From Candidatus Mcinerneyibacteriota bacterium (GTDB taxonomy: Bacteria > Macinerneyibacteriota > Macinerneyibacteria > Macinerneyibacteriales > DSCS01): a stretch of 54,789 nt of DNA. Shown here piece after piece: positions 8,311 to 16,472 of this stretch. Location of the stretch: the NCBI GenBank assembly GCA_016937175.1, contig JAFGWL010000036.1:1-54789 (forward strand), read 5' to 3'. Positions within the stretch are counted from its first letter, which is position 1. Each line of letters begins with the position of its first letter. Below the pieces are notes generated by a model. The model made no database searches and was not told the origin of the DNA. It saw nothing but the letters and a program-made list of their open reading frames with translations. Made by a program: the position numbers and the translations under genes.

Positions 8311-8336
8311 GAGGGGGCGAGGGCCCCCTCTTGATT
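8305..8336 (-). terminator. Intrinsic terminator of the propeller lipoprotein gene
   Basis: AATCAAGAGGGGGC and its exact 14 bp complement flank a 4 nt loop, followed on the minus strand by TCTCCGCTTTTTT. It begins a few bases after the stop of the lipoprotein gene. Confidence 0.85.
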
Positions 8337-8339
8337 GGG

Positions 8340-9377
8340 TTATCGGAGGATGTCCAGAATATAGCCGTTGAATGTCCAGGGAGCCTTCTCATTTTCTATG
8401 TCTGATGTGCCATGATGCATGACAGCGAGGTTCCCCTCAAGAACACCCAAAAGATAAAAGAACCCTTTGGCCGGAGATACAGAATCGAGAGAATAGACGC
8501 GGGGTTTATGGGATTGCCTTTCGAAGGCGATGACCTCGAGAGGATAGGACGGAGCATCGACACTGTTGCCTTTGACCTCATACCGTATAGTGATGTGGGG
8601 GACATAGATGGCTGATTCCGTTGTGATCAGAGAACCGATAAGCATATCGCCCTGGATATTAATATTGGGAAGATAAGTAAGGTCATTGTATTCTTTTTCC
8701 AGCGGATAGGAGAGTTCGTCGATCTTTTCAAGCTGAGGAGACCAGACTTCGATGAGGAAGGGACGGCAGACTCTGCCGATGAGGATGTTACCTGTATAAG
8801 GGTCGATACGAAGAATTCCGCCGGGGACTTTTTCTCCCGGCTCCGGGACTCCCTGAATGGGATGAGGGATACTTTGCAGTAGTTCTCCGGTGGCAAGGTC
8901 GATGACTCCGATATAGGTCTTGTTCAGGCTGTGGAAATAGAGAAGGCCTTCAGCGACGTCAAAAGCTGCCATGAGGCCGGTCTCTTCATCAAAATTGATC
9001 TGGTCGATATATTCTCCGTCGAGGGAGAAGACCGTCAGCCTGCTCAGAGCAAGGTCCACCCAATAGACTTTTCCGTCAATGACCCGGACGCCCATGGTAT
9101 GTCGGGCTTCCCCCGGGCCGTTGCCCCTGGGTACCTGAAAGGAGCGGAGAAGGTTTCCTTCAGGGGAGAGAAAGCAGAGTGCGTAATGATCACCGCTGCT
9201 CTGGACATAATAGATCTCGTCTTTGTAGACTCCTGCAGTCTGATAACTGTTCTGCTGGTTGGCCTTTTCGAAGGAGAAGGTAGAGACGATTTCAGCGTTT
9301 TCCCTTGTGAGTTTTCCGCAACTGATGAAGAGTATCGGGAAGATAAGAAGAAAAATAGTAAAGAGCTTGTTTGTCAT
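8340..9377 (-). CDS. Lipoprotein with 6-bladed beta-propeller domain
   Basis: A 345-residue secreted lipoprotein. The ATG at 9375-9377 (MTNKLFTIFL) follows AAAGGAGG and gives a signal peptide with lipobox FISC; a longer frame with 16 extra residues would break the signal peptide. The mature part has repeated strands of the kind SPEGNLLRSF and SLDGEYIDQI and the phrase PRGNGPGEAR, typical of the bacterial 6-bladed beta-propeller (NHL-like) proteins common in Bacteroidota and Aminicenantes. The ligand is unknown. It stands alone between a divergent gene and its own terminator. Confidence 0.82.
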   Translation of the reverse strand: MTNKLFTIFLLIFPILFISCGKLTRENAEIVSTFSFEKANQQNSYQTAGVYKDEIYYVQSSGDHYALCFLSPEGNLLRSFQVPRGNGPGEARHTMGVRVIDGKVYWVDLALSRLTVFSLDGEYIDQINFDEETGLMAAFDVAEGLLYFHSLNKTYIGVIDLATGELLQSIPHPIQGVPEPGEKVPGGILRIDPYTGNILIGRVCRPFLIEVWSPQLEKIDELSYPLEKEYNDLTYLPNINIQGDMLIGSLITTESAIYVPHITIRYEVKGNSVDAPSYPLEVIAFERQSHKPRVYSLDSVSPAKGFFYLLGVLEGNLAVMHHGTSDIENEKAPWTFNGYILDILR

Positions 9378-9434
9378 ATTCCTCCTTTTTTCAATGGGAC
9401 AGTCCAGGCAGAGGACAAGTTTCATGACAGACCC

Positions 9435-9462
9435 TTGCAGAGAATAAAATCCGGCTTACAAT
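9435..9462 (+). promoter_or_regulatory. Promoter of the YhcH-VOC gene pair
   Basis: TTGCAG, 16 bp and TACAAT are placed 22 bp ahead of the GTG start at 9485. Confidence 0.5.
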
Positions 9463-9484
9463 GGGAATATAAAAGGAGGTCATT

Positions 9485-9961
9485 GTGATCATAGACCACA
9501 TTTCCAGATGGAGAGAGACTTTGGGATTTCTTAAAGAGGGAGAACTTTTGTTTGGTTTTCTCAAAAAAGCGCTCCGTGATTTTCCGAAACAGGAGGTCTC
9601 TTTTTTAGGGGAGGATGGAGCCAAAGCACTGGCCTCCTCCTATGTCGCGGAGAAAAAAGAGACATCGTGGGAGGCGCACAGGAGATTCTATGACCTGCAA
9701 TTCCTGGTTTCGGGAGAGGAGCGCTTCGGCTGGGCTCCCCTGGCGGGGCTCACAGAAGAGATCCCCTATGATGAAGAAAAAGATATTGCTTTCTATCGGG
9801 GGAAGGGAGACATCTTCCTCTTCAGAGAAGAGTTTTTCATCCTTCTTTCTCCACGGGATGCTCACAGCCCGGGGCTATGGACTCCGGAACAGAGCCGTGT
9901 CAAAAAGATCGTCATCAAGATCCCGGTTGGTCTGATCAGCCCTGGAGGAGAGAAGATATGA
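9485..9961 (+). CDS. YhcH/YjgK/YiaL family protein (DUF386)
   Basis: A 158-residue cupin-like protein of the DUF386 family, which includes EbgC and YhcH and is usually tied to sugar metabolism. The family core is visible as SWEAHRRFYDLQFLVSGEE, then GDIFLFREEFFILLSPRDAH and VKKIVIKIPV. It starts with GTG at 9485 after GGAGG. It overlaps the following VOC gene by ATGA. A mutarotase or sugar-isomer role is suggested for relatives but is unproven here. Confidence 0.85.
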   Translation: MIIDHISRWRETLGFLKEGELLFGFLKKALRDFPKQEVSFLGEDGAKALASSYVAEKKETSWEAHRRFYDLQFLVSGEERFGWAPLAGLTEEIPYDEEKDIAFYRGKGDIFLFREEFFILLSPRDAHSPGLWTPEQSRVKKIVIKIPVGLISPGGEKI

Positions 9962-10368
9962 AAAGGGAGTTAAAGGACAAGCGAAAAGATCATGAACTAC
10001 CCCGATGCATCCGTGAATGGGGATGGGCATTTCACCACGTGGGGATCCCTGTTACGGAAAAAAGGGAAGGCGAAGCCTATATTGACGGACTCAGGTTTTA
10101 TGTTTCGGGGTTTTCCGAAAACCCCTTCGGAGCCGAACGGATGCGATTTGAACCTGACTCTCCCGTCCACGAGCTTATCCAAAAAGTCCCTCATATCGCT
10201 TTTGTGGTGGAAGACCTTGAGAGAGAAATCGCTGATAAGGGGTTGACTCTTCTCTCTCCCGTGAGCTCTCCTTCTGAAGGGGTTCGGGTGGCGATGATCG
10301 TGTGGGACGGTGTCCCCGTGGAACTCATGGAGTTCCACGGGAAAGATAAGGAGCTTTCCGAAAAATAA
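9958..10368 (+). CDS. VOC (glyoxalase-like) family protein
   Basis: A 136-residue vicinal-oxygen-chelate protein. Likely metal ligands are the His of AFHHVGIPV, the His of PHIAFVVEDL and the Glu of PVELMEF, as in glyoxalase I and methylmalonyl-CoA epimerase. It is one bab-bab module, so the enzyme would be a dimer. The ATG at 9958 follows GGAGGAG and overlaps the stop of the YhcH gene. Reaction unknown. Confidence 0.8.
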   Translation: MKRELKDKRKDHELPRCIREWGWAFHHVGIPVTEKREGEAYIDGLRFYVSGFSENPFGAERMRFEPDSPVHELIQKVPHIAFVVEDLEREIADKGLTLLSPVSSPSEGVRVAMIVWDGVPVELMEFHGKDKELSEK

Positions 10369-10375
10369 ACGCTGT

Positions 10376-11446
10376 TCAGGGATTAACCGTATAAACCCAG
10401 CCCCGCGGGTCAGGAGTTACTCCGTATTGGATCGCAGTAAGCTCTGTGTAAAGGCCCTGTGTCACGGGTCCGGTCTTTTCGGAGACAGTGAACTCTTTCC
10501 CTTCATAAGCGATGGCCCCGATGGGAGAGATGACCGCTGCTGTCCCGCAGGCGAAGGCCTCTGTGATCTCTTTCCGGGAGATCATCCTCATGACATCATC
10601 GACATCCAGGCGTGTCTCCTGTACCCGAAGGCCTCTGCTTCCTGCCATTTCGATGATAGATTTTCTGGTGATCCCATGGAGGATCGTTCCCGTCAGGGGA
10701 GGGGTCAGAAGGGTTTTGCCCCTGACAAAAAAGATATTCATCCCTCCCATCTCCTCTATGAAGCGTTTGCGTCGACCGTCAAGCCAGATGACCTGGCTGT
10801 AGCCCTCTTTTTTGGCTTCCATGGTGGCCAGCAGGCTTGCAGCGTAGTTGCCGCCGGTCTTGGCTTCACCGGTCCCTCCATCCACCGCGCGGACATAAGC
10901 GGAGCTGATTTTGACTCGGATGGGGGCGAAATCTTTGAAATAGGGCCCCACGGGAGAGCAGATGATGAAAAAGAGGTAGGAGCGTGAGGCCCGGATCCCG
11001 ATGGCAGGTTCAGTGGCGATGACAGCTGCCCTCACATAGAGAGAGGCGCCGCGCTGAGAGGGGACCCATCGGGCCTCTTCCCGGAGAAGGGCGTCCTCTG
11101 CTTCAAGAAAGAGTCCCTCCGGCAGGAGCGGCATACACATACGGGCCAGCGATTTGTTCAAACGCCTGGCATTTTCCCATGGTCGGAATAAAAGGATCTC
11201 TCCTGCAGGGCTTTTATAGGCTTTCTGGCCTTCGAAGACCTCCTGTGCATAGTGAAGGACTACTGCAGCTGGATCAAGGGCCAGATTCCCGTAGGGTAGT
11301 ATCCGGGGATCATGCCACTCTTTTTCCGGCGAGTATTTCATGATGAACATGTGGTCTGTAAACGTTTCGCCGAAGGGTAACGTCATGATGTCATCATAGA
11401 GAGGTTTTCTCTCCTTTTCCGGAACGAGGTTTTTTGTGATGTGCAT
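10376..11446 (-). CDS. ilvE: Branched-chain amino acid aminotransferase (class II type)
   Basis: A 356-residue PLP fold type IV aminotransferase, transferring amino groups between glutamate and the branched-chain 2-oxo acids. The PLP lysine is Lys196 in EAKTGGNYAAS, and EEMGGMNIFF and GTAAVISPIG are family signatures of the eukaryote-like BCAT group. The ATG at 11444-11446 (MHITKN) follows AAGGAG; the longer frame starts on that site. It starts one base after the stop of the MocR regulator gene, forming an operon with it and ending convergently with the VOC gene. Confidence 0.93.
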   Translation of the reverse strand: MHITKNLVPEKERKPLYDDIMTLPFGETFTDHMFIMKYSPEKEWHDPRILPYGNLALDPAAVVLHYAQEVFEGQKAYKSPAGEILLFRPWENARRLNKSLARMCMPLLPEGLFLEAEDALLREEARWVPSQRGASLYVRAAVIATEPAIGIRASRSYLFFIICSPVGPYFKDFAPIRVKISSAYVRAVDGGTGEAKTGGNYAASLLATMEAKKEGYSQVIWLDGRRKRFIEEMGGMNIFFVRGKTLLTPPLTGTILHGITRKSIIEMAGSRGLRVQETRLDVDDVMRMISRKEITEAFACGTAAVISPIGAIAYEGKEFTVSEKTGPVTQGLYTELTAIQYGVTPDPRGWVYTVNP

Positions 11447-11447
11447 G

Positions 11448-12902
11448 TCAGCTCCTTTCATAGAGACATTCTAATCCGTCGATTAGACGGCGGGTTCCTG
11501 TGCGGATCTCCTCTTCATCGAGGAGAGATATGGAGAGCCTGATAAAGGGGGGCTTGGCCGAATGGGGGAAGTAGTCCTCCCCCTCGGCGACCAGGACTCC
11601 ATAATCGAGAAAGTGGCCTGAGAAGCCTGAGGCAGGCGCCTTAAGGCCCGGAAGAGCAAGCCAGACAAGGTATCCGCCGGCGGGGGGATGAAACGATGCA
11701 GGAAGGTTGCGGCATCCTTCCTCAAGGAGAGAGAGAAAGAGTCTCATCCTGCGGCTGTAGATACGGTTAAGGCGTCGAAGATGCTTTTGGAGGTACCCCC
11801 GGCGGATCATCTCACTTAAAAAGAGCTGGGAAAGGGAGTCGGATGAGAAGTCAGCCAATAATTTTGTTTCGGTGAGAGGGGCTGCTGCCTCCGAAGGAGC
11901 GGCGATCCAGCCGATCCGGAATCCCGGGGCCAGAGATTTTGAAAAAGAGCCGACAAAATAGACATGGCCCTTCTTATCCATGGATTTTATGGGAAGGATC
12001 ATGCGATCGAAATACTTCATGTCTTCATCATAGCCGTCTTCGATGACAGGGACTCCATACTCTTCACAAAGCGAGAGGACTTCCTCTCTGTGTTTCTGAG
12101 ATGTGGTGATTCCTGTGGGATTGTGAAGAGAGGGCATGGTGTAAAAGAAGGAAGGGAGGGCTCTGCAGGCTTTTTCCAGGGCGGAGAGAGAACATCCCTT
12201 CCGACCCATGGGGACGGGGACATAAGGGATCTTTTCTTCCTGAAGAAGGGCCAGAAAGCGGTTATAGGTCGGGGATTCCACCAGGGCGTGCCGGCCGGGA
12301 CGGTGAAGGAAGGAAGCCAGGAGTTTCAACCCCTGGGTGCTGCCTGAAGTGACAATGATCTCGTCAGGGGAGACAGCGACTCCGTACTCCTGCATATGGG
12401 CAGCCAGAGAAGCCTTGAGAGGAGGATACCCTGAAGGAGGCATATAGTTGAGCAGCGCAGCCAGATGAGGCTGCAGGACGGCATTGGCGCAACGCCTGAT
12501 GTCGGCTATCGGAAAAAGGCGGGGATCCAGGAAAAAGTTTCGAAAATTTACGGGGCTGCCTGGAGCGGTGAGATGAGACTGGCGGAGGGAGCTTTCCTCC
12601 TGCCGGGAGGTCCCTTCGCTTTCTTTCCCCCGGAAAGAAACCGGAAGCCCGGCGGGCCTCATTCTGCGGCGGACTGTTGTATAGGATCCGGGACGGCTTT
12701 CTGCATATCCCAGGCTCCAGAGCTCCTGATAGGCTTTGAGGACAGTAAGGCGGCTTATCCCGTGAGTATGAGCCAGGGACCTGGTCGAAGGGAGCCGGTC
12801 TCCGGGAAGAAGCTGCCCTGAATCGATCTTCGTCATGATTTCGTCCACAACCTGTTTGTAAAGAGGGCGGGACGAGTCGGGAACAATGTGCAGTAAAAGC
12901 AT
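11448..12902 (-). CDS. MocR/PdxR-type GntR regulator with aminotransferase domain
   Basis: A 484-residue fusion of an N-terminal GntR winged helix (about 1-78, with LPSTRSLAHTHGISRLTVLK) and a class I aminotransferase-like domain. The PLP site is intact: NPTG at 261-264, Asp289 and the Schiff-base Lys322 in SFSKSLAPGFRIGW. Family members sense PLP or amino-group compounds. Its placement directly ahead of ilvE suggests control of branched-chain amino acid metabolism, or autoregulation of the pair. The ATG follows CGGAGG. A candidate operator lies in its promoter. Confidence 0.92.
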   Translation of the reverse strand: MLLLHIVPDSSRPLYKQVVDEIMTKIDSGQLLPGDRLPSTRSLAHTHGISRLTVLKAYQELWSLGYAESRPGSYTTVRRRMRPAGLPVSFRGKESEGTSRQEESSLRQSHLTAPGSPVNFRNFFLDPRLFPIADIRRCANAVLQPHLAALLNYMPPSGYPPLKASLAAHMQEYGVAVSPDEIIVTSGSTQGLKLLASFLHRPGRHALVESPTYNRFLALLQEEKIPYVPVPMGRKGCSLSALEKACRALPSFFYTMPSLHNPTGITTSQKHREEVLSLCEEYGVPVIEDGYDEDMKYFDRMILPIKSMDKKGHVYFVGSFSKSLAPGFRIGWIAAPSEAAAPLTETKLLADFSSDSLSQLFLSEMIRRGYLQKHLRRLNRIYSRRMRLFLSLLEEGCRNLPASFHPPAGGYLVWLALPGLKAPASGFSGHFLDYGVLVAEGEDYFPHSAKPPFIRLSISLLDEEEIRTGTRRLIDGLECLYERS

Positions 12903-12950
12903 CTCAACCTCCGAAGGAGAGTCTAAACCTGAATCGGTATTATTAAAGAG

Positions 12951-12982
12951 CCAATATTATACTTTTTAGTATAGACCAATAT
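12951..12982. promoter_or_regulatory. Candidate MocR operator: direct repeats around a palindrome
   Basis: CCAATAT occurs at 12951-12957 and 12976-12982, a 25 bp period. Between them TATACT-TTTT-AGTATA (12958-12973) is a perfect inverted repeat. One direct repeat overlaps the -10 box, the other lies past the transcription start. MocR regulators such as GabR are known to bind direct repeats. Confidence 0.5.
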
Positions 12983-13005
12983 AATGTTCTTTTCTTCTTT
13001 GTAAA
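12978..13005 (-). promoter_or_regulatory. Promoter of the mocR-ilvE operon
   Basis: TTTACA (complement of 13000-13005), 16 bp and TATATT (complement of 12978-12983). The -35 box overlaps that of the divergent promoter. Confidence 0.5.
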
Positions 13006-13027
13006 GAGCAGGATTTCATGTCATAAT
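12999..13027 (+). promoter_or_regulatory. Promoter of the DUF952 gene
   Basis: TTGTAA, 17 bp and CATAAT, 41 bp ahead of the ATG at 13069. Its -35 shares bases with the divergent mocR promoter, so the MocR protein could affect both. Confidence 0.45.
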
Positions 13028-13068
13028 AGAATGATGGTGCAAGTCCTGACCAAAACGGGGAGAGTTGT

Positions 13069-13401
13069 ATGATCTATCATATCACCATGCCTGATATCTA
13101 CGAACCCATGAAAGCTGAAGGGGAGTATAAAACGCCCACAATGGAGTGGGAAGGGTTTATCCATTGTCTCAAAAAAGATCAGCTTCTCAAAATCGCCAAT
13201 GATAATTACAGGGAAGCGGAAAAGATCATTCTGCTCTGTATCGATGAGAAAAAACTGAATTCGAAGGTGGTGGAGGAGGACCTTTACGGGATGGGGGAAG
13301 CCTTTGTCCATGTCTACGGGCCCATCAGCAAAGAGGCCATTGTCCGTGTTGTGGAGTGGGCGCCGGGAAAAGAGGGGTATGCCCTTCCTGAGGGGCTCTA
13401 G
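13069..13401 (+). CDS. DUF952 family protein
   Basis: A 110-residue protein with the DUF952 layout: MIYHITMPDIYEPM at the start, EGFIHCLKKDQLLKIANDNY, then a strand IILLCIDEKKL, and YGPISKEAIV near the end. Family members are small alpha/beta proteins related to ADP-ribosyltransferase-like folds; their function is unknown. GGGGAG precedes the ATG. The following gene overlaps its 3' end by 23 bp. Confidence 0.8.
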   Translation: MIYHITMPDIYEPMKAEGEYKTPTMEWEGFIHCLKKDQLLKIANDNYREAEKIILLCIDEKKLNSKVVEEDLYGMGEAFVHVYGPISKEAIVRVVEWAPGKEGYALPEGL

Positions 13402-14440
13402 AGAACGCCTCCAGCCGTTCTTTTTTTTACTTATCTTTCTCATATCCCTCCCGGTATGTCTTTATGCCGGGAACCCTGAATTAATAGCAAGAAGCCGGTC
13501 TCAATGGACCGGCGTGGCTGTGACAGGGGAAGGGCGTCTCTTTGTCTCTTTTCCCGCCTGGGGTAAAGGGTTTCTCTTTCCCCTGGGAGAAGTGGTCGAA
13601 GGAGAAGTCCGTCGTTTTGAACCGAGGGATCGAAAGACAGGGGGCAGGATAACCTTGTCCAATGCCCAGAGTCTGAGGGGAGGCGCAGAGGGCCTGATCT
13701 GGATCCTGGACAATGCCAATCCCGATTTCAAAGGAGTCCGTTCCCCGGGGCCGCGGCTGCTGGCTGTGGATGTAGAGAGCGGGGTTCTTGTCTCGGAATA
13801 CCGCTTTTCAAGAGAGTCTTATAAAAAGAACTCCTATTTGAATGATTTCTGCATCTGCACAAAACAGGCAGAGGCCTATGTCTCCGACTCGGGAACAGGA
13901 GGGATCGTCGTCATGGATCTGGAGAGCGGGGAAAGCCGGCGTTATCTGGACGGGACTCCTTCCGTGACCGCTGAAACGTCCACACTGATTATCGGGGGCT
14001 CTCCCTTCAGAATCACAAGCCATGTGAACGGGATCGCCCTGGATAAGAGAAAGGGAGTTCTCTACTATTCAGCCTTATCGGGGCATACTCTCTATCGTAT
14101 CTCTGTTTCGGCTTTTCAGATACCGTTTGTCCATGGAGCGCTTTTCAGCGTCCTTGTAGAACCACAAGGGAGGATTCCCGCTTCTGACGGGATGATTATT
14201 GATCTCCAAGGGCGTCTCTGGATCACCGGAGTCGAGACGGGACGGATCTGGGGTGTGACTCCTCATCAGGGAGCCAAAGACCTTTTCCCGGGGTTTTCTG
14301 TCTCCTGGCCCGACTCTCTGGCGGAAGACAGCCGGTCTCTCTATCTCACCTCTTCGGATATTCAGGGACGCGACGGTTTCTATGAACTGTACAGGCTTCC
14401 TTTATCCCGGGAGAGTCAGCTATCTGAAGAGAGAGAGTGA
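13379..14440 (+). CDS. Secreted major-royal-jelly/Yellow-family-like protein
   Basis: A 353-residue secreted protein. The ATG at 13379 gives a basic N-terminus (MPFLRGSRERLQ), a hydrophobic core and a likely cleavage after CLYA. The mature part matches the major royal jelly protein family: a six-bladed propeller with ITLSNAQSLRG, GLIWILDNANPDF, YVSDSGTGGIVVMDLESG and LYYSALSGHTLYRIS. The family is best known from insects, and bacterial members are of unknown function, perhaps binding small amines or sugars. Its 3' end overlaps the convergent MATE gene by 25 bp. Confidence 0.82.
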   Translation: MPFLRGSRERLQPFFFLLIFLISLPVCLYAGNPELIARSRSQWTGVAVTGEGRLFVSFPAWGKGFLFPLGEVVEGEVRRFEPRDRKTGGRITLSNAQSLRGGAEGLIWILDNANPDFKGVRSPGPRLLAVDVESGVLVSEYRFSRESYKKNSYLNDFCICTKQAEAYVSDSGTGGIVVMDLESGESRRYLDGTPSVTAETSTLIIGGSPFRITSHVNGIALDKRKGVLYYSALSGHTLYRISVSAFQIPFVHGALFSVLVEPQGRIPASDGMIIDLQGRLWITGVETGRIWGVTPHQGAKDLFPGFSVSWPDSLAEDSRSLYLTSSDIQGRDGFYELYRLPLSRESQLSEERE

Positions 14441-15762
14441 ATCCACTTCCCCGACCGAAGCCGGCGGAAGGCGACCCAGGATTTAGCCAGTTCTTCTAGC
14501 CCGGCTCCCATAAACACAACGGGAAGCGGAAGATGCAGAAGAAACGCCGCCAAAGCCGCCATGGGCAGCCCGACGATCCAGAGCGCTGCAAGATCCACAA
14601 AAAGACAATATCTTGTGTCTCCTCCGCCCCTGAATACGCCGACCACATTGGTCACGTTAAACGCCCGGAAGGGAAGGATGACTCCGTAAAGGCGGAGAAG
14701 GAGGACGGCATTGTCTCGGACCTCGGAGGTGATATCAAAAAGAGAGAAGATGAGGGAAGCCGAAAGGGCTAATATCGTCCCCAGGCCTAGTCCCAGGAGG
14801 AAGGAGAAACGGGAGAGCTTAAACCCGAGACCTTTTGTCTCCTCCAGGTCTCCCCGGCCTATGGAATGGCCGATGAGGGTGGCTGTGGCTGCTCCGATCC
14901 CGATGAAAAAGACAAAGGCGAGCCGTTCCACACTGTTTTCAACCTGGATGCTGGCTATAGCCGTAGTCCCCATTCGGGCGTAGATGACATGATAAAGGGT
15001 GACCCCGAGAGACCAGAGGATCTCGTTCAACATGACCGGGAGGGAGATAGCCAGTACACGCGTGATAAAAGGGCGGGTCAGGGAAAAGAGGGCTCGTGCA
15101 GGGGCCAGGACCGGGATCTGTTTCCACCGGATGAAAAGAAGAAGAAGGGCTGATTCGACCATACGTGCAGCCAGGGTGGCCAGGGCCGCTCCCGGAAGCC
15201 CCAGGGCAGGGAATCCAAAGTGGCCGAAGATAAGAACATAATTAAGAAAGATATTGACCAGGAGGCATGCGACACTGGCATAGAGGGACGCGAGGGGTTT
15301 GGCCACCGCCCGGAGAGCCATGGAGAAGGTAAAGGAGAGGGCTGTGACAAAGTAGCTCCAGGAGACGGTCTTTAAATAGGAGGCCCCGGCGGATATTACG
15401 GCAGGGTCGGGGGAATAGAGAGCGATAAGGCGTTCGGGGGCGAAGAAGGCAAAAGCGAAAAAGAGGAGCGCTGCCCCTTGGCTTAAGAGAAGGGCCAGGC
15501 CGATGGTGCGGTAGATGTTCGATTCATCCCGGCGTCCCCAGAACTGGGCGATAAAGATGGCCCCCCCGCTGTTGATACCGAAGAGGGTGAGGACAAAAAG
15601 GAAATAGATCTGGTTGGCGATTCCTGCCCCGGCGATAAAGATATCCCCCAGACGGCTGATCATAAAGACATCCACCAGGTTGATCGAACTCAGGATGAGG
15701 TTCTGAAGGGCGATGGGCGCAGCGATGGCCCAGAGTTGTTTCCAGAGTCGTGAGGCAGACAT
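14416..15762 (-). CDS. MATE family multidrug exporter
   Basis: A 448-residue membrane protein with 12 hydrophobic helices in two homologous halves. It shows MATE-type segments ISRLGDIFIAGAGIANQIYF in the first half and GTTAIASIQVENSVERLAF in the second. MATE proteins export cationic drugs using Na+ or H+ gradients. The ATG at 15760-15762 follows AAAGGAG; a frame with 15 more residues is unlikely. It is divergent from a TetR gene, which may regulate it. Confidence 0.92.
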   Translation of the reverse strand: MSASRLWKQLWAIAAPIALQNLILSSINLVDVFMISRLGDIFIAGAGIANQIYFLFVLTLFGINSGGAIFIAQFWGRRDESNIYRTIGLALLLSQGAALLFFAFAFFAPERLIALYSPDPAVISAGASYLKTVSWSYFVTALSFTFSMALRAVAKPLASLYASVACLLVNIFLNYVLIFGHFGFPALGLPGAALATLAARMVESALLLLFIRWKQIPVLAPARALFSLTRPFITRVLAISLPVMLNEILWSLGVTLYHVIYARMGTTAIASIQVENSVERLAFVFFIGIGAATATLIGHSIGRGDLEETKGLGFKLSRFSFLLGLGLGTILALSASLIFSLFDITSEVRDNAVLLLRLYGVILPFRAFNVTNVVGVFRGGGDTRYCLFVDLAALWIVGLPMAALAAFLLHLPLPVVFMGAGLEELAKSWVAFRRLRSGKWIHSLSSDS

Positions 15763-15778
15763 TATTCTCCTTTGAAGG

Positions 15779-15804
15779 AGTATACCAAAAGAAATGCGGT
15801 ATGC
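15779..15804. promoter_or_regulatory. MATE promoter -10 box within an imperfect inverted repeat
   Basis: TATACT (complement of 15779-15784) serves as the MATE -10 box, with a weak -35 ATGGCA 17 bp upstream. GTATACC at 15780-15786 and GGTATGC at 15798-15804 form an inverted repeat (6 of 7 matches, 11 bp spacer), a possible TetR operator. Confidence 0.35.
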
Positions 15805-15834
15805 CATGTTATTTCAGAGAGAAACAAAAAAAGC

Positions 15835-15862
15835 TTGAAAAAGACGGAAAACCCTTTATACT
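15835..15862 (+). promoter_or_regulatory. Promoter of the TetR gene and possibly the downstream operon
   Basis: TTGAAA, 16 bp and TATACT. Only six bases separate the -10 box from the ATG at 15869, so the message is predicted to be leaderless. Confidence 0.65.
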
Positions 15863-15868
15863 CTCCAA

Positions 15869-16456
15869 ATGCCGACACGCAAGGAAATCGCAGAGATCGC
15901 TCTTGACCTCTTCCTCAGGGAAGGATACGAGGGCGTCTCCATCAAAAATATTACAGATGCTTTGGAGATCACCAAGGGAAGCCTCTATTATCACTACACG
16001 GGGAAAGAGGACCTCTTTCTCAGGACGGTGGACCTTTTTCTCCAGCAGATCTATGCCAGGTATGAGGACCTGATCCCCGATGAAGTCGATAGCGCAGAAG
16101 CTCTTCAGAGACACCTGGTGGAGCTGTTTGCCAAAACCGTCGATTTTCTCAATGAAAAAGATTACGATGCAGGATTCCTGCATATGATCATCCAGGGAAA
16201 GAGAGAGACTCCCCTGGTTTTGAAGACCCTTGAGGCCCGCTATAGGAAGGTTCATGAGCGTATCACGGTTATTTTTAAAAAGGAATATGATGCCGGGCGC
16301 ATCCGTTCCTTCTTTGATCCTGAACAGGAAGCAGGGGAGCTCATCATCCTTTTTGAAGGCTATATGATGTTGTGGATCAAGACCGGCAGCCTTTCTCTCA
16401 AAGAGACGTTCAAAAAAGCCCTGGACTATAAATTCTCCACATTACTCAATACATGA
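15869..16456 (+). CDS. TetR family transcriptional regulator
   Basis: A 195-residue TetR repressor. The N-terminal helix-turn-helix is clear: AEIALDLFLREGYEGVSIKN, then ITKGSLYYHYTGKEDLF. The ligand-binding C-terminal domain is not diagnostic. No Shine-Dalgarno precedes the ATG, in keeping with a leaderless message. It is divergent from the MATE exporter and lies 16 bp ahead of the SDR gene that opens the sphingolipid-type operon, so either could be its target. TetR proteins often respond to lipids or drugs. Confidence 0.9.
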   Translation: MPTRKEIAEIALDLFLREGYEGVSIKNITDALEITKGSLYYHYTGKEDLFLRTVDLFLQQIYARYEDLIPDEVDSAEALQRHLVELFAKTVDFLNEKDYDAGFLHMIIQGKRETPLVLKTLEARYRKVHERITVIFKKEYDAGRIRSFFDPEQEAGELIILFEGYMMLWIKTGSLSLKETFKKALDYKFSTLLNT

Positions 16457-16472
16457 TCTTCGGAGTTCCGGA

